A stretch of 64,000 nucleotides of DNA. Source: Siderastrea radians. Taxonomy: Eukaryota; Cnidaria; Anthozoa; Scleractinia; Rhizangiidae. The notes beneath the pieces are model-generated. The model saw only the letters and a list, made by a program, of their open reading frames with translations. It made no database searches and was not told the DNA's origin. Shown here piece by piece: positions 12,007 through 24,476 of the stretch. Each line of letters starts with the position of its first letter. The stretch's first letter is position 1. Made by a program: the position numbers and the translations under genes. The DNA is taken from positions 5,712,994 to 5,776,993 of the forward strand of contig OZ024891.1 in the NCBI GenBank assembly GCA_964017195.1, read 5' to 3'.

Positions 12007-15000
12007 ATGGCGGACGACTCAGCGAACTTCGACGAGGAAGAATTTTACAAGAAATTGCTACTAGAAGAAACCAAAAAGCTAGAAAATTTGACTCCTGATA
12101 GACACGAGTTTGTTCCTAAGCCTGGGTATGTTATTAAGTTGCGGAGCAGTAAAGATGAGAAGGTGTTTATCAATGTTTGCACTTCGGACAAAATTCCTGC
12201 ACCGAAAGAAGTTAGCGATCAGGAGCTGGTAGACATTTTGCAATCCGTGGATCCTACGCAGTACCGTGTTCCTATGAGCCTTGGGGAACCTCATGTTGAA
12301 CTGGACAATCGAGGCCAAGGTGTAGTATATAGTATACTAGAAATACGTGACTCGCAGTGCACCGCAAATTTGAGCCATGGGGGTGGGGAAGGGATAGAAT
12401 TTCTGGTTTTACTGAACACCAAGTAGAAAGCAAGGTTTTTTGTGGGAGGAGGTGTGGATGAGTGGCCACAATGGTTCCTCTGTCTTGTGCCCAGGTGCCG
12501 GTTTAGAGCAGGCAAACAGGGAGTGTGGGGTATCATGGGAAGGATGCAACATGTAGAGTGCGTCTACCGGCTGCAGTGCACCTATCCCACAATGCCACAT
12601 GCACCACCATATAATAAGGAGGGTCGCCTGGGGTTGAGGCACATGGTCTCAATAAATTGGGAGTTTAGACATTCTTGTTCCCAGTCCCTTCTATGCAACT
12701 TGCTTCACATTCCCTGTCATCCTAAAATCAAATGCAAGGGAACTGGATACAAGTTTCCGAGTTTTTTGAGCTAACTGCTATATGCAACTGAATACAAAAA
12801 TATCTTCAACCCCCCCCACACACCCCTCTTCATTGTGACATAAGGAAAATTGGTCTCTAAAGAGGATGTATAGTATTGTGTTGTCCTGTTTTCCAGGAAA
12901 ATATGTAGTGATGTTTCTGTTTATTCTGGTTGGGTGAGAGTAGGTTTATCAGATATGCTGTTCATATTCAAACTTGGAACCTCATGGATGTTATCTCCAA
13001 AATTAACCCAGATGTTTCCTTAAGATGCTATTGTACAGTTTTTGATGCTGTGCAGAAACATGGCAGAAACTAACAACTAAATGTTGGTAAAGTTGTTTTT
13101 ACCCCAAAATTGCAATGGGACTAATACAGAATAGTGGCATGTAAAGCACAGAGTTTCATATTGATGTGGTAGTACATTTATTCATTTCCCCAACATACAA
13201 TAATAGTAATATATCTGGCATTGTCACAATAAAATAATTCATTTACCCTTGAAGACCCAGTGGCCAGAATCTCCCTGCAATTGTCAGCGGCGCGATTTGG
13301 TATTGTTGCTAGGCAACTGCAGACACCATCGCGATATATATATATAGGCAGCCCGAGATTCGACCGCCCTAAGCGAGCGATCCGCGTGCGATACACATGC
13401 AAATAAGTGGCCCTGTATTCTTTAGTTTAGCCAGAATTCCAAGGTCAACTCATTTCCTTAACCCATTGACTCCTGAGGAAATTTACGCGCGACCACCCCC
13501 AATTTCCTGGACATTTTGCAGCATTCAGTCGAAATAAACGACTTGAAAAAATTAACACAATGCGCAGTAGATAAAGACAAATTCTCAGCTTTTGTTGTTA
13601 CGTTTTATTTCCCCATGGATAGTTAGTGAGTTATTTTTTAATTACAAGGATTTGTCAGGATCGAAAATATATTTTCAAATTTAGCTCCAAAACAAGATTT
13701 TAGGAATTTTTTCAACCGCGCGCCATTTGCAGTCAATATCGCAAAGACAGTAAACTTTGCAGTTATCATTCTCATGAGAAAAGCCGTGTCCATTCCCGAT
13801 ATATTGCACAATTATTATTCATCAGAACTTTTAGTCCAACCACTTTTTCAACACCAAAGGGAAAATAGAGAAGTTTAACTTAGTAGAAGATCTGCCAAAC
13901 GCTCAGAAATGCAGGCCCTTGGTACAAAAACCAAACACGTGCACTCAGAGTCACGTATTCCTATGCCGTTCCTTTACCGTTCAAAATACTCCCACCGGGA
14001 ATCACAGCATAATTCCACAAAATTTTTAAACAGATTCCATTCATTTGACATTACAAAGAAAGCCATTTTTCATTTATTTCTATAGCAGCGAAATTTTAAC
14101 ATGAAACGAAGAAAAATTTGAGACGATCACTGCCACAAAAGGATCAGGTTTCAGGGTCAAAATGGAAGCTTATGCAAATAACTGTTGGCATGTTTAGATC
14201 TATTTTCGTTGTGAGAATTGAACAAATATGCTTGTAGAAATAAAAAGAATCTTCAGGAAAGAAAATTTTATGCAAACTGAAGAAAAAAGTCACGAATTGA
14301 AGAGGGAAAGCATGCTTTAAAACACAGATGGCGCAACAGAAATAAGCGCGTCTGCGCGTCTGCTTTCGATTCGTACACAAAAAGTACAGCGCAAGAAGCA
14401 CAGTCATTTCTGATCTGATGGTTAAATTTAATAGTTTGCTGAACCAGTGAGTTAAACAGCACATCATAGGAAATAAAATTTACACTGAAAGAGGTTCATT
14501 ACCTGGTCTAATTGTTCAAAGGAAAGATTCACAAGTCTTGATTTCTGCTCGCATTTGACTCCACGCGGTCTTCAAGTCTTGTCGAATCGGCTAAACTTTT
14601 CATCGCTTTGTACTAGGAAACTATCCACTTCAAAGCGTCCTAATCATTCACTGATCTAAAGCAAAATTTTTGCCTTTCAGTTTGAGTCTCAGAGAGGTTT
14701 TTTTTCCCGTATAGAGCGAAAAAGAACCGTAAATTGCACTACCTCTCCGTGCGTAAACAACATGCTGCGCCACATTTCTTCATCGCAAATCGAGGGACGA
14801 AAAAAAGTCTTTCTAGTACCCCGAAAGAGCTCCAAAAATATGCGCAAAAGACATATTCTGATTGGTTTATTTGTCCCCTTCAACAATAGAACAATAGGGG
14901 AACCAAAATCCTTAAGCAGGGGAGGGTAGAGGCTTTTTCAAACACGTGGTTTTACCGGGGCGGTTTCGGGCGCTTCAGGGAATTCAGGGGTTGTCACGCA

Positions 15001-18000
15001 CGGGCGGTTTCGGGCGCTTCAGGTGTCAATGGGTTAATGAAATCATATATGTGAACTGCAGAAGAAATTATGATAATGACCATCGCAGTTAAAGATATCA
15101 ACTTGAGCAGTGGATAAAAGAACATCCTGAAAAAATTCAGGCTTGAATGGAATTTGAACCCATGACTTCTACAATATTGCTTAAGTTGATTCTTTAAACT
15201 GCGATGGTCATCATCATTTCATCATTTCATCCACAGTTCACATTAATTTACCCAGTTTATGTTTTAGTTCATTCCCATTTGTTCACCTTTTATAAGATGA
15301 CTATGAATTCACAAATGCACAGCTCCCAGTTGGCGTGATAGCTCAACTGATTAGAGCGCTGCACCAGGATCGCAGAGTTCATGGGTTCGAATCCCATTTA
15401 AGTCTGACTTTTTCATGATCTTCTTTTACCTTTAACTGCAGTGGTTGTTGTCATTTCATCCATAACATTGGATTCTCAAATACCAGTATTTACTAGTAAG
15501 CTAAAGATGTTGAAATTGCAGTACAAGGTGGTGCTTAGCTGATGACTGAAGGCTTGGTGGGAGGTACTTTTTCCTTTGTGTGGTGTTCCTTGGTCCTGCT
15601 CTTTACCAAATTTCACTATATATGTTACAGGTTGCACTGCCTATGATGTGGTCATAAATCCAGGATTTTACAGCAAGATACAAAAAAGTGAACTGTTCAA
15701 CAGCTTCTTCCTCACCATTGTCTTTGAGGGATTAGAAAGTAAATATGACATTGAACTTGAAAGGAAATGGACTATACTCAAGAACAAAAAATCCATGGGT
15801 ACACTTCATCCCCACTGCATACGGAGCAAAAGCAAACCTGTTATAATGGAGATGGAAGATGACTCTGAATCATCTTGTGGAGAAGGTAGGAGAACTTTGT
15901 ACATGTTAGAGATCGTGAAGTGCGCTGGACATTTGTTTTTTGTTTTTTTTGTTTTTTTTGTCTTTTTTTTTCACCCTTATCTTACCACTAATCTGTAAGG
16001 TCATGCTATCTGTACTCAACCTTGCATTCTTTCTTCCCATTTGTCCATCTGTCCTTGTCCAACTTTACCTTCCTGGTACATGTATAACTACATTTTTATA
16101 TTTTTGATTATTATATAGACAACCGATATTATTATTATCAATGTATAAAAACAACTGACATTTCGACAAGCAAAGCAGAAGTCATCATCTGATGATGGCT
16201 TTCACTCAGGCTGTCGAAAGATCAGTCAATTTCACCACAAACAGTTCTTCTCAGGACTACACTCACCAGAACGATCATTCTTTACCGACTTACAACTAGG
16301 GATTGTCTACACTGTGTTTCTGATTACTTCACTTGCTTGTAGCCTCATCAAGAGCACCAAAGATAGAAGAAGTTGATTCTAAATCAAAGGTTACCACCCC
16401 CAAGTACAAAATAATAAGGGAGCCTCCAGAGGGGAGACCAGAGTTTCTTGTCATAGAAATTGCCCTTCATGGAGTTGTGAGTATCAAAGATTATTATTAT
16501 TATTATTATTATAATTTCCACGCAAGATTAAATAGGCAATATATATGTAAATGTAATAAATAAAGAAAATTAATAAATCAACTTTTTTATTGAGTGAGAG
16601 TGGCACCAAACATATCTTGCTTAGGTTTGGTTTATTATTACTTCTTTGGGGTTTTTCTACCTTGGGAAACTATTGTTCTGAGGTTTCCTTCAATGTGAAA
16701 GTAATTTTGTTAGATCAGAAAAATGAATGAAAATACCGTGACATAGCTCCTTTAAGGACGGTGCCTCCTTTTGTTACTGCACATACCGTATTTACTCGAT
16801 TAAATGCTGCACTCGAATAAACGCTGCAGATGGAAGCAAAATTACCAATAAACACAGCTCTGGAAGAAAAGCGCCCCCAATCAGAAGAATGCGGTGTTTA
16901 TTCAAGGATTATTAGAAAAAGTAATGGTACATCTTCCTACAGTACAGCTCTTGGACTCAGATCACAAAGGGGACAGTAACATTGAAATTCTCTGAACATT
17001 GTACATATCACAAGCCAGACAATTACAATTCTGTCTCAGCAAAAAAGCGAGACACTGGCACTGTTTTACATAATATTTACAAATGATTTACCGTAAGTGT
17101 TGTCAGTTCTTTAAGAAATATGATTTTGAAATAAACACCGCCCTCGAATAAATGCTGCATCAGAAACGCTAAAAATTTAATAAACACTGCAGCATTTAAT
17201 CAAGTGAATATGGTACGTTCTGCACATCTCAGGACTGGTTCCAGATACTTGGGTCTCTTAAAGTCAGTGCCTTCTAATACAACGGTACTTTTGCGTGGTT
17301 TATGTCTATGTGGGAAAAGTAGATCTTAGCAAGGGCTGTTTGAATTGAAAATATGTGGACATTGGGGATAACCACAAATTTTTCTTAGATAATTGAGCCT
17401 AAATTTGGAGAGAAAATGTCAGCACTGTTCTGTATTGTAAAGCTTTTTAGAATTATGGTAATTTTGCTTAGTTATCTCCAAAAAATGCGTGGCTACCAAA
17501 ATTTTTGTTTTTGGATTCCAGTAACCCTTACTAAGATCTCCTTTTTCCCATAATCATATTCTGTGCAGTATCCTTGTGGTAGGATTTATTCCCAGCTGCT
17601 TAAATTGTGATTACAACTGTTGAGTATTCAACACTGCTGAGTCCTCCTGGTGCAAGTTGCCTTTTCCTTGTTATTGGACTAGTATTTTATACTTTTTAGT
17701 ATACCAAGAATGCTCACTGTTTGGTTTTATGAATTTGAAATCATAAGTTAAAATTTTATACTTGTTTGTTTTATGCAGAAATCTGCAAAGGGCACAACAC
17801 TGGATGTTGGGGAAGACAGGCTAGTTCTTCATGTGAATCCTTCAAAGTATCACCTTGATCTAGACTTACCATTTGATGTGGACAATCAAACTTGTGGGGC
17901 ACAATACAACAGAAAAACTAAGGTAGGAACCCGGAGTTTTGTTTTGTGTTACACAAAATAAGCAAGGGTGAGGCAAAATTAAACTCAGAAGGCTCATTAG

Positions 18001-20355
18001 CAAGCTGGCCTGGATGACTATGTTTAAAGCTACACCAAGTCTGTATGTTATAAAAATGTCTACCAGTTTACAACGTGGTTAAGTTCTCTAATGGCTGGCC
18101 AATCTTGACAGCAGCGGGCACTTACCTTTACCCTAGTATAATTATGGCTCTATTACTACTCTCCATTAAAAGAAAATATTAGAATTGTTCAATATTGCAG
18201 GTTTTCAGACAATCTTTAATGCCTTAGGGTTTGTGCAAATTTTCCAGGTGTCGCCTTTCAAATGCTTGGTATATACATATATTATAGCCATGTGAAATCC
18301 TTGTACACCCCTGTACTGATGTCATTTTCAGATAAGATGCAGATTGTTGTCAGTAGGTATTACTCCTCAACACTTAATGTGACAAATAAACTCCTAACCT
18401 ATTAGGGGTTTCTTTGGTAATGCACTCCCACCTATAAGGGGATTCTTTCAAAATGCACTCCTTACCTATGAGGGGATTCTTTTGTAATGCACTCCTTCCC
18501 TATGAGGGGATTCTTTCATAATGCACTCCTTCCCTATGAGGGCATTCTTTCATAATGCACTCCTTCCCTATGAGGGGATTCTTTCATAATGCAGTCCTTA
18601 CCTATGAGGGCATTCTTTCATAATGCACTCCTTCCCTATGAGGGGATTCTTTTGTAATACACTCCTTCCCTATGAGGGGATTCTTTTGTAATGCACTCCT
18701 TACCTATGAGGGCATTCTTTCATAATGCACTCCTTACCTATGAGGGCATTCTTTCATAATGCACTCCTTCCCTATGAGGGGATTCTTTTGTAATACACTC
18801 CTTCCCTATGAGGGGATTCTTTCATAATGCACTCCTTCCCTATGAGGGGATTCTTTCATAATGCACTCCTTCCCTATGAGGGCATTCTTTCATAATGCAC
18901 TCCTTCCCTATGAGGGGATTCTTTTGTAATGCAGTCCTTACCTATGAGGGCATTCTTTCATAATGCACTCCTTCCCTATGAGGGGATTCTTTTGTAATGC
19001 ACTCCTTACCTATGAGGGCATTCTTTCATAATGCACTCCTTCCCTATGAGGGGATTCTTTTGTAATGCACTCCTTCCCTATGAGGGGATTCTTTCGCAAT
19101 GCACTCCTTCCCTATGAGGGCATTCTTTCATAATGCAGTCCTTCCCTATGAGGGCATTCTTTCATAATGCACTCCTTCCCTATGAGGGGATTCTTTCGCA
19201 ATGCACTCCTTCCCTATGAGGGCATTCTTTCATAATGCAGTCCTTCCCTATGAGGGCATTCTTTCATAATGCACTCCTTCCCTATGAGGGGATTCTTTCG
19301 CAATGCACTCCTTCCCTATGAGGGCTTTCTTTCATAATGCACTCCTTCCCTATGAGGGGATTCTTTCGCAATGCACTCCTTCCCTATGAGGGCATTCTTT
19401 CATAATGCACTCCTTCCCTATGAGGGCATTCTTTCGCAATGCACTCCTTCCCTATGAGGGCTTTCTTTCATAATGCACTCCTTCCCTATGAGGGCTTTCT
19501 TTCATAATGCACTCCTTCCCTATGAGGGCTTTCTTTCATAATGCACTCCTTCCCTATGAGGGCTTTCTTTCATAATGCACTCCTTCCCTATGAGGGGATT
19601 CTTTCATAATGCAGTCCTTCCCTATGAGGGCATTCTTTTGTAATGCACTCCTTCCCTATGAGGGCATTCTTTCATAATGCAGTCCTTCCCTATGAGGGCA
19701 TTCTTTCATAATGCACTCCTTCCCTATGAGGGGATTCTTTCGCAATGCACTCCTTCCCTATGAGGGCATTCTTTCATAATGCAGTCCTTCCCTATGAGGG
19801 CATTCTTTCATAATGCACTCCTTCCCTATGAGGGGATTCTTTCGCAATGCACTCCTTCCCTATGAGGGCTTTCTTTCATAATGCACTCCTTCCCTATGAG
19901 GGGATTCTTTCGCAATGCACTCCTTCCCTATGAGGGCATTCTTTCATAATGCACTCCTTCCCTATGAGGGCATTCTTTCGCAATGCACTCCTTCCCTATG
20001 AGGGCTTTCTTTCATAATGCACTCCTTCCCTATGAGGGCTTTCTTTCATAATGCACTCCTTCCCTATGAGGGCTTTCTTTCATAATGCACTCCTTCCCTA
20101 TGAGGGCTTTCTTTCATAATGCACTCCTTCCCTATGAGGGGATTCTTTCATAATGCAGTCCTTCCCTATGAGGGCATTCTTTTGTAATGCACTCCTTCCC
20201 TATGAGGGCATTCTTTTGTAATACACTCTTTAGCTATGAGGGCTTTCTTTCATAATGCAGTCCTTACCTATGAGGGGATTCTTTGGTAAACATTATTTTT
20301 ATTTTCCTATCACCAGATTCTGACAATCACTTTGCCTGTTCTCAACAGCAGCTGA
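12007..20355 (+). CDS. PIH1D1: PIH1D1 orthologue (R2TP complex subunit), 5 exons
   Basis: PIH1D1 is the PIH subunit of the R2TP co-chaperone complex (RUVBL1/2, RPAP3, HSP90), which helps assemble PIKK kinases, RNA polymerase II and snoRNPs. The exons are 12007-12319, 15631-15885, 16343-16476, 17779-17922 and 20317-20355, with AG/GT junctions and consistent phases. The 885 nt encode 294 aa, against 290 in human. The N-terminal PIH domain is shown by PGYVIK, KVFINVC, PMSLGEPHVELD, a TAYDVVINPGFY segment and EGLESKY. The CS-like C-terminal domain is shown by TLDVGEDRLVL, YHLDLDLPF and the final LTITLPVLNSS. The last exon has 39 coding bases. The long first intron holds a piggyBac-like MITE and a SINE pair; the fourth holds the minisatellite. 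A candidate ATTAAA poly(A) signal is at 20456-20461. Confidence 0.94.
13462..15033. mobile_element. Non-autonomous piggyBac-like element
   Basis: TTAA flanks both ends (13458-13461 and 15034-15037). The termini CCCATTGACTCCTGA and the complement CCCATTGACACCTGA are inverted. A GGGCGGTTTCGGGCGCTTCAG motif is directly repeated near the right end. TTAA target duplication is the hallmark of piggyBac. About 1.57 kb lie between the ends, with no recognisable transposase frame, so it is a deletion derivative or MITE. It lies in the first intron of PIH1D1. Confidence 0.72.
15050..15470. repeat. Inverted pair of tRNA-derived SINE copies
   Basis: At 15332-15404 a tRNA-like sequence carries A-box (TAGCTCAACTGATTAGAGC) and B-box (GGGTTCGAATCCC) pol III promoter motifs. 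A degenerate minus-strand copy lies near 15140-15200. The same family recurs at 35.8-36.6 kb. It is a SINE head and not a tRNA gene: the anticodon loop lacks the T33 of a real tRNA, and family-specific tail sequence follows. Confidence 0.7.
16160..16260 (+). repeat. Possible Penelope-like / hammerhead-like fragment
   Basis: The segment contains CTGATGATGGC, then CTGTCGAAAG, a pattern reminiscent of hammerhead cores that flank Penelope-like elements. The expected stem between CTGATGA and GAAA is not convincing here, so this is a weak call. Confidence 0.25.
16784..17218. mobile_element. MITE with TACCGTATTTACTCG-type ends
   Basis: The left end TACCGTATTTACTCGATTAA and the complement of the right end (TACCATATTCACTTGATTAA, then ATGCTGCA) are inverted over about 28 bp. 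Candidate 8-bp target duplications are actgcaca (16776-16783) and tctgcaca (17219-17226). Subterminal CGAATAAAYGCTGC motifs recur. It lies in the third intron of PIH1D1. Confidence 0.65.
18394..20290. repeat. 34-bp minisatellite with 16-mer higher-order repeat
   Basis: About 56 head-to-tail copies of a 34-bp unit containing TCCTTCCCTATGAGGG fill most of the last PIH1D1 intron and end about 26 bases before the final exon. Units differ mainly at three positions (GGGG/GGGC; TTTCAT/TTTTGT/TTTCGC; CAC/CAG). The pattern of variants repeats with a 544-bp period (16 units): about 19097-19640 matches 19641-20184. Edge units, especially at 18394-18480, are more diverged. CCCTATGAGGG is itself a small inverted repeat. 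Confidence 0.97.
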
Positions 20356-20492
20356 TACAGAGGTCCACAATTTATATTGTTAGTTAGAAATATTTATTTT
20401 TAGTATTTGCATGTAAGTGTTGTGCACCGTAATGTTGCCACTTGTCAAATCGTTCATTAAAGATTTTATTCAGCTTTTTCAAAGACCTACCT

Positions 20493-20730
20493 GGACCCGG
20501 TTGTTTGAAAGCCAGTTAACAGTAACTTGGGATTAAAATTTAACCAAGGTTCTTATTTCTCTTAATTCAAAAGAGTTTTCACACCAAATTACAAGTGATT
20601 GTTTAAAACCAACCAAAGTCAAGATGCAGGGCAAAAAAGATTTACAGCAATCTGTATTGTTTGGCTATCGTTTGGCTAAAATTGACACTAACCCTGGGTT
20701 AACTTAACCCCATTTCAAACAACCGGGCCC
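20493..20730. mobile_element. MITE with GGCCCGGTTGTTTGAAA-type ends
   Basis: The ends are inverted: GGACCCGGTTGTTTGAAA on the left and the complement of GGGCCCGGTTGTTTGAAA on the right. Subterminal GTTAAC and CTTGGGATTAA motifs also mirror each other. The element is about 240 bp and lies just downstream of PIH1D1. Confidence 0.7.
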
Positions 20731-20912
20731 TGATGGCTTCCAACTGGCCAATCTGCTTGAAATGTAGGAGCCACTGACTGATAGGTAGCAGGGAGGGAGA
20801 CTGCTTCCCCTTGTGCATCCAAGGGTTAATAATTTTGAGTGTTGATAAATAGTGGTGAAGTTTAGCAAGAGGACAAGTGAGAAAAGAGGATGACAAAATG
20901 TCCTTCCATGAC

Positions 20913-21146
20913 CCAATCTCATACCCAGAGTCCTCAGGCTTCTTGGTCAGCAGGCGGCACCAGAAGAGACTCTGGGATAATGCAATTGTTACCGCAGGAA
21001 TCCTGTGGTTAACGGTTCTTAGTTTTGTTACAGTGAACAGCCCAGGACAGCCAATCAAAAAAATCACATTTTTTTCCATTACCCCAGAGTCTCTCCTGGC
21101 ACCGCCTGCTGACCAAGAAGCCCGAGGACTCTGGGTACGAGATTGT
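20913..21146. mobile_element. Foldback MITE with ~65-bp arms
   Basis: The left arm (from CCAATCTCATACCCAGAGTC) and the right arm are nearly perfect inverted repeats of about 65 bp containing GGCTTCTTGGTCAGCAGGCG. The spacer is about 100 bp. Overlapping open frames here exist only because of the arms. Confidence 0.75.
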
Positions 21147-23564
21147 CCATCCCTGACAGCTGATCACGTACATGTTTTGAGATGATCTTTAACATAAACT
21201 GCCATCCTCTTGTTGTTTATGACATGTACTGAGAAGACGCAAGGTACAATTAGTTGTAACCTTGGTCACAGGTGGATATTTTGCCACCCTCTTCCTTGGT
21301 TGTCCTATTGCACAAGTTCATTATTTTTGCAGGCAGGCAGCACACAGGCTCACAACAGCATAGCCATACAATTATTGTGTGACTAGTCTGAATAATTTAC
21401 CAACATTAAGATTTCCCTAAAGGAATGAGCGTAACTGCCAAGTCATATTGTCAATTACTGACCCAAGTAGTTATCTAATGACAGCCCATTAGGTAGTTGC
21501 CTTAGTTAAAGTTTTGTCAGGGCTCCTTTCTTGTCTACTAATTTTGAGAATTTGCATATATTAAGTACTGGTTACTGGTAACAAGAAAAGAAAACTGTGT
21601 CCACCAGCAAATTTTTGCCAATGAACTAGGAACTTGTCATTTTTTAAATCAACTATCAGGAATGAAGCTAATTACTTGTAAAATAGCTACAAAGAATTGT
21701 TAAGACTGAACCAAAAAAGTCAACTGAAGTTTTTTATAGAAAAAATATTTATTACCTTTTCTCCTTCACAAAAAACTTGTAGATTTGTACAAAATATCTT
21801 AACTTTTTAAATGCATTTTGTAAATAATATGACTTGTGCTGATGTCAAGATTCTGTGACATAAATGTCATCTTAAAATAATTATTTATTTACACTTTTGA
21901 ATGGGCAAAAGAACAATTGATAATGAATACATTAATTATGGCACCACTCTCTGTGTAAAAAGCTGATGTAATCCCAAGCTAAAAATTACTTGGTGTTCGA
22001 GATCCCAAGCTAAGAATAATGTCTGGCTTTAGTGATTCTTTGTGATCTGATCTTATTGGCTACATACATGATAATATAATGAACACCAGATGATGTGGTT
22101 GCCAAAATAATTACAAGTGTTTACCTGGTTGTTTGTACAGTCCACGTTCACACTGCCAGCAAACTTTTTGAAAAGTGACATGCCTGGAGCAACATACTGG
22201 TACACCAGTGACCATGACATGCGTGCTTATACCTAAATTACAGTAGAATCTTAATTATTTGAACCCCCCACAAATCTAAGTTCTTGTGAACTTGAACAGC
22301 AAAAGTAGCTTTCTCTGCTTTTACTCTTAATTTAAACCCTGATAATTCAAGCTGTATTTTTTTTACAAGTGCTTGCTCTGAGTGTTTGTTTAATCAGGAT
22401 TCTACTCAATGAAGCATACTGCAAAAATCACACAGACTGAGAAACCAAAAAAAAAACATTTCAATTCTAGCAAGAAGTGTGGCATATTACCAAAGGTAAC
22501 TCCTTTTTTTGAGCTTACTAGAACAAAAAAAAACCAGTGGCATATTGGTTGAGAAAATAGCTCAAGGTTTTGTCAACCAATCAGACAAAACAAACTAGCA
22601 CAAAAATACCCCCTTACTATTTTGACACTCAGTTGAAATCCTCACTTAACCTGGATTAGTATGCAAAGCTGCTTTTGAACAACAAAGAACTCCAGTTATT
22701 TCAAATAATTATGATTTCATACCCAAAGACCCACAAAATTTTAACTTAAAAAATGATGGTTGACATATGTATTGGATCTCAACTGAGGAATACTATGATA
22801 CACATGCCTGTTGCATAATTCCTTATCCTAGCAAGGGGCCGGGAACTGAGATGTGGTAAGGCCAGTTTACAGTTGCAATTTTTTGTGCAATTTTTGTCGC
22901 ACTTTTCAATGCAGTTTTTGTCACACTTGGGCTCATAATAAAAATTGTACGTGTAAACTAGTGGTAATTTTTTTAGTGCAATTTAATCACCAAGGTTTTG
23001 AATATGTTTGAAACTTGATGCAACTTGGAGGCGATTTTTGGGAAATTGCAGGAAATATCACACTCAAATTGCACTATTTTCCACTTGCAACAAACGTTGC
23101 ATTAGAGAGCATGACAAGAGTCTCATCAAAAATTGCATGTGTGAACACACTGTTGCTGCATTGCTGCCGTCGCTGAAGAATAAACCAAACCGCATTTCAT
23201 GAAACAAGCATTAGGGCCTGAAAAGCTGTGAAAGGCAAGCCACATTATGCTATTGTTCTTGTGTTTCTGACTGTCTTAGTGACAGAGCAGTTTAGAATCC
23301 AGACTAGCAATAAACATGGGACTCTCACAGTTTCTGAAAAGTCTGGATATTTATAACCATTCATGAGGGATTACAGATTGTAATAACAAAACTAGGACCA
23401 CAAGTTGTGATACCACAAACCACACACACACCTGTCAATTGCGTGTGATCTCATACTGTAAAAGAACATACCACGGCCATTGCAAAGTAATACATCATCC
23501 TAATGCAAAAGTTTCGAGTCAAAATGTGTCAGGCAGTGCCACCTTAACTCTTTCAAAATTGTTT
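21147..23564. other. Intergenic DNA, no gene recognised
   Basis: AT-rich sequence between PIH1D1 and the first cysteine-rich gene. A degenerate inverted-repeat element lies at about 22243-22411 (CAGTAGAATCTTAATTATTT at one end, its near complement at the other). A repeat-like stretch rich in GCAATTTTTG lies at about 22860-23180. No open frame shows protein-like composition. Confidence 0.5.
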
Positions 23565-24476
23565 CTATGCAACCTCAGCTAACGCACCCCTGTTCTGTTC
23601 ACTTTGAAGTGCCTCTTCATATGACGGAGGGAGTTCAAAAGACAGGGTGTAATATGGAGGTGGTGAAGAAGACTGCTCCTCCAGTTGGGAGGACTGAGGG
23701 AATTCGGACTGAGTGTCACCGGGAGTAGTTGATTCCGTAGGGTATTCAGGGGGAGGTACGAAGAATCCCCCTTCACGGTTATTAATGTCTTCAGTACTGA
23801 ATGCTGTATTTTCTACGGCAGATGTGCTGTGGTGAGTTGATCGTCTCCTACTTTGTCTAGATCTCCTTCTTTGTCTAGATCTCCTCCGTTGTCGCTCAAC
23901 GTATCGCTGTCTGCTGTACCTACTTTCTCTTACAAAACAACAGCACAGTATCAGCAGAAATACAGACCCAGTCAAAATGGCGGCGGATAGAAATCCTGCC
24001 TTCGTAAGTAGGACATCTGAACCCTTTTTACATTTTCCTTCTTTGCATTGCTCTCCACTTCGGCAGTCTCTCCAGCTTATACACGGCGATACAGGTAGAG
24101 TAGATGTTGTTGGTTTTGTTGTCGTGAAGACTGCACACCGAAAAATATCTTTACACTTTCCCTCGCAACATCTCAAGTTTTGCTTGGTGGTAAAATTATT
24201 ATAGCAATCTTTATCTGAATAACATGTTTCTGTTCCATAGTTTTTCATTATACACTTCGAATGTTCGCATTTTTTCCCTGCAGGACAATGGCTATCGATG
24301 ATACACGAATGCGAATTACATCTTTGTTTCGTGCTGCAAGTAAAGTCTCTCGTACAGCAAATCTCCCCTGGGTATCTACAATCCGTGTCCTTTGAACAAC
24401 GCGAACTTGCAAACTCAATAAATGACAGACCAGAGATAAGAAGAATGGCCCAAAATCGGCGATATCCTTTCATCAT
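23565..24476 (-). CDS. Gene A: Cys-rich single-pass membrane protein, three PPxY motifs
   Basis: Single-exon 303-aa protein. A signal peptide covers residues 1-25. The ectodomain (27-149) has about 22 cysteines in repeated C-x(4-5)-C-x(5-6)-C blocks. A Thr/Pro-rich stalk follows (117-130), then a membrane span (163-182) rich in cysteine at its inner end. The cytoplasmic tail begins with an arginine/serine-rich stretch (184-213) built of RQRRRS-like repeats, and ends with three PPxY motifs: PPEY 242-245, PPYY 273-276 and PPSY 283-286. PPxY motifs bind WW domains; a receptor or adaptor for a NEDD4-type ligase is inferred. It is the most divergent cluster member, with more cysteines and a different linker, and may be the founder or an outgroup. 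The start was chosen because the first ATG pair directly precedes the signal peptide. No named family is recognised. Confidence 0.85.
   Translation of the reverse strand: MMKGYRRFWAILLISGLSFIEFASSRCSKDTDCRYPGEICCTRDFTCSTKQRCNSHSCIIDSHCPAGKKCEHSKCIMKNYGTETCYSDKDCYNNFTTKQNLRCCEGKCKDIFRCAVFTTTKPTTSTLPVSPCISWRDCRSGEQCKEGKCKKGSDVLLTKAGFLSAAILTGSVFLLILCCCFVRESRYSRQRYVERQRRRSRQRRRSRQSRRRSTHHSTSAVENTAFSTEDINNREGGFFVPPPEYPTESTTPGDTQSEFPQSSQLEEQSSSPPPYYTLSFELPPSYEEALQSEQNRGALAEVA

Noticed and set aside
12320..12426. Extension of PIH1D1 exon 1 to the stop at 12426
   Set aside because: A GT donor at 12320 joins in phase to 15631 and restores the conserved PIH domain.
18394..20290. CRISPR-like array
   Set aside because: Units are contiguous 34-bp repeats with no spacers, in an animal intron.
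20699..21185. Long open frames on both strands
   Set aside because: They arise from the inverted arms of two MITEs.
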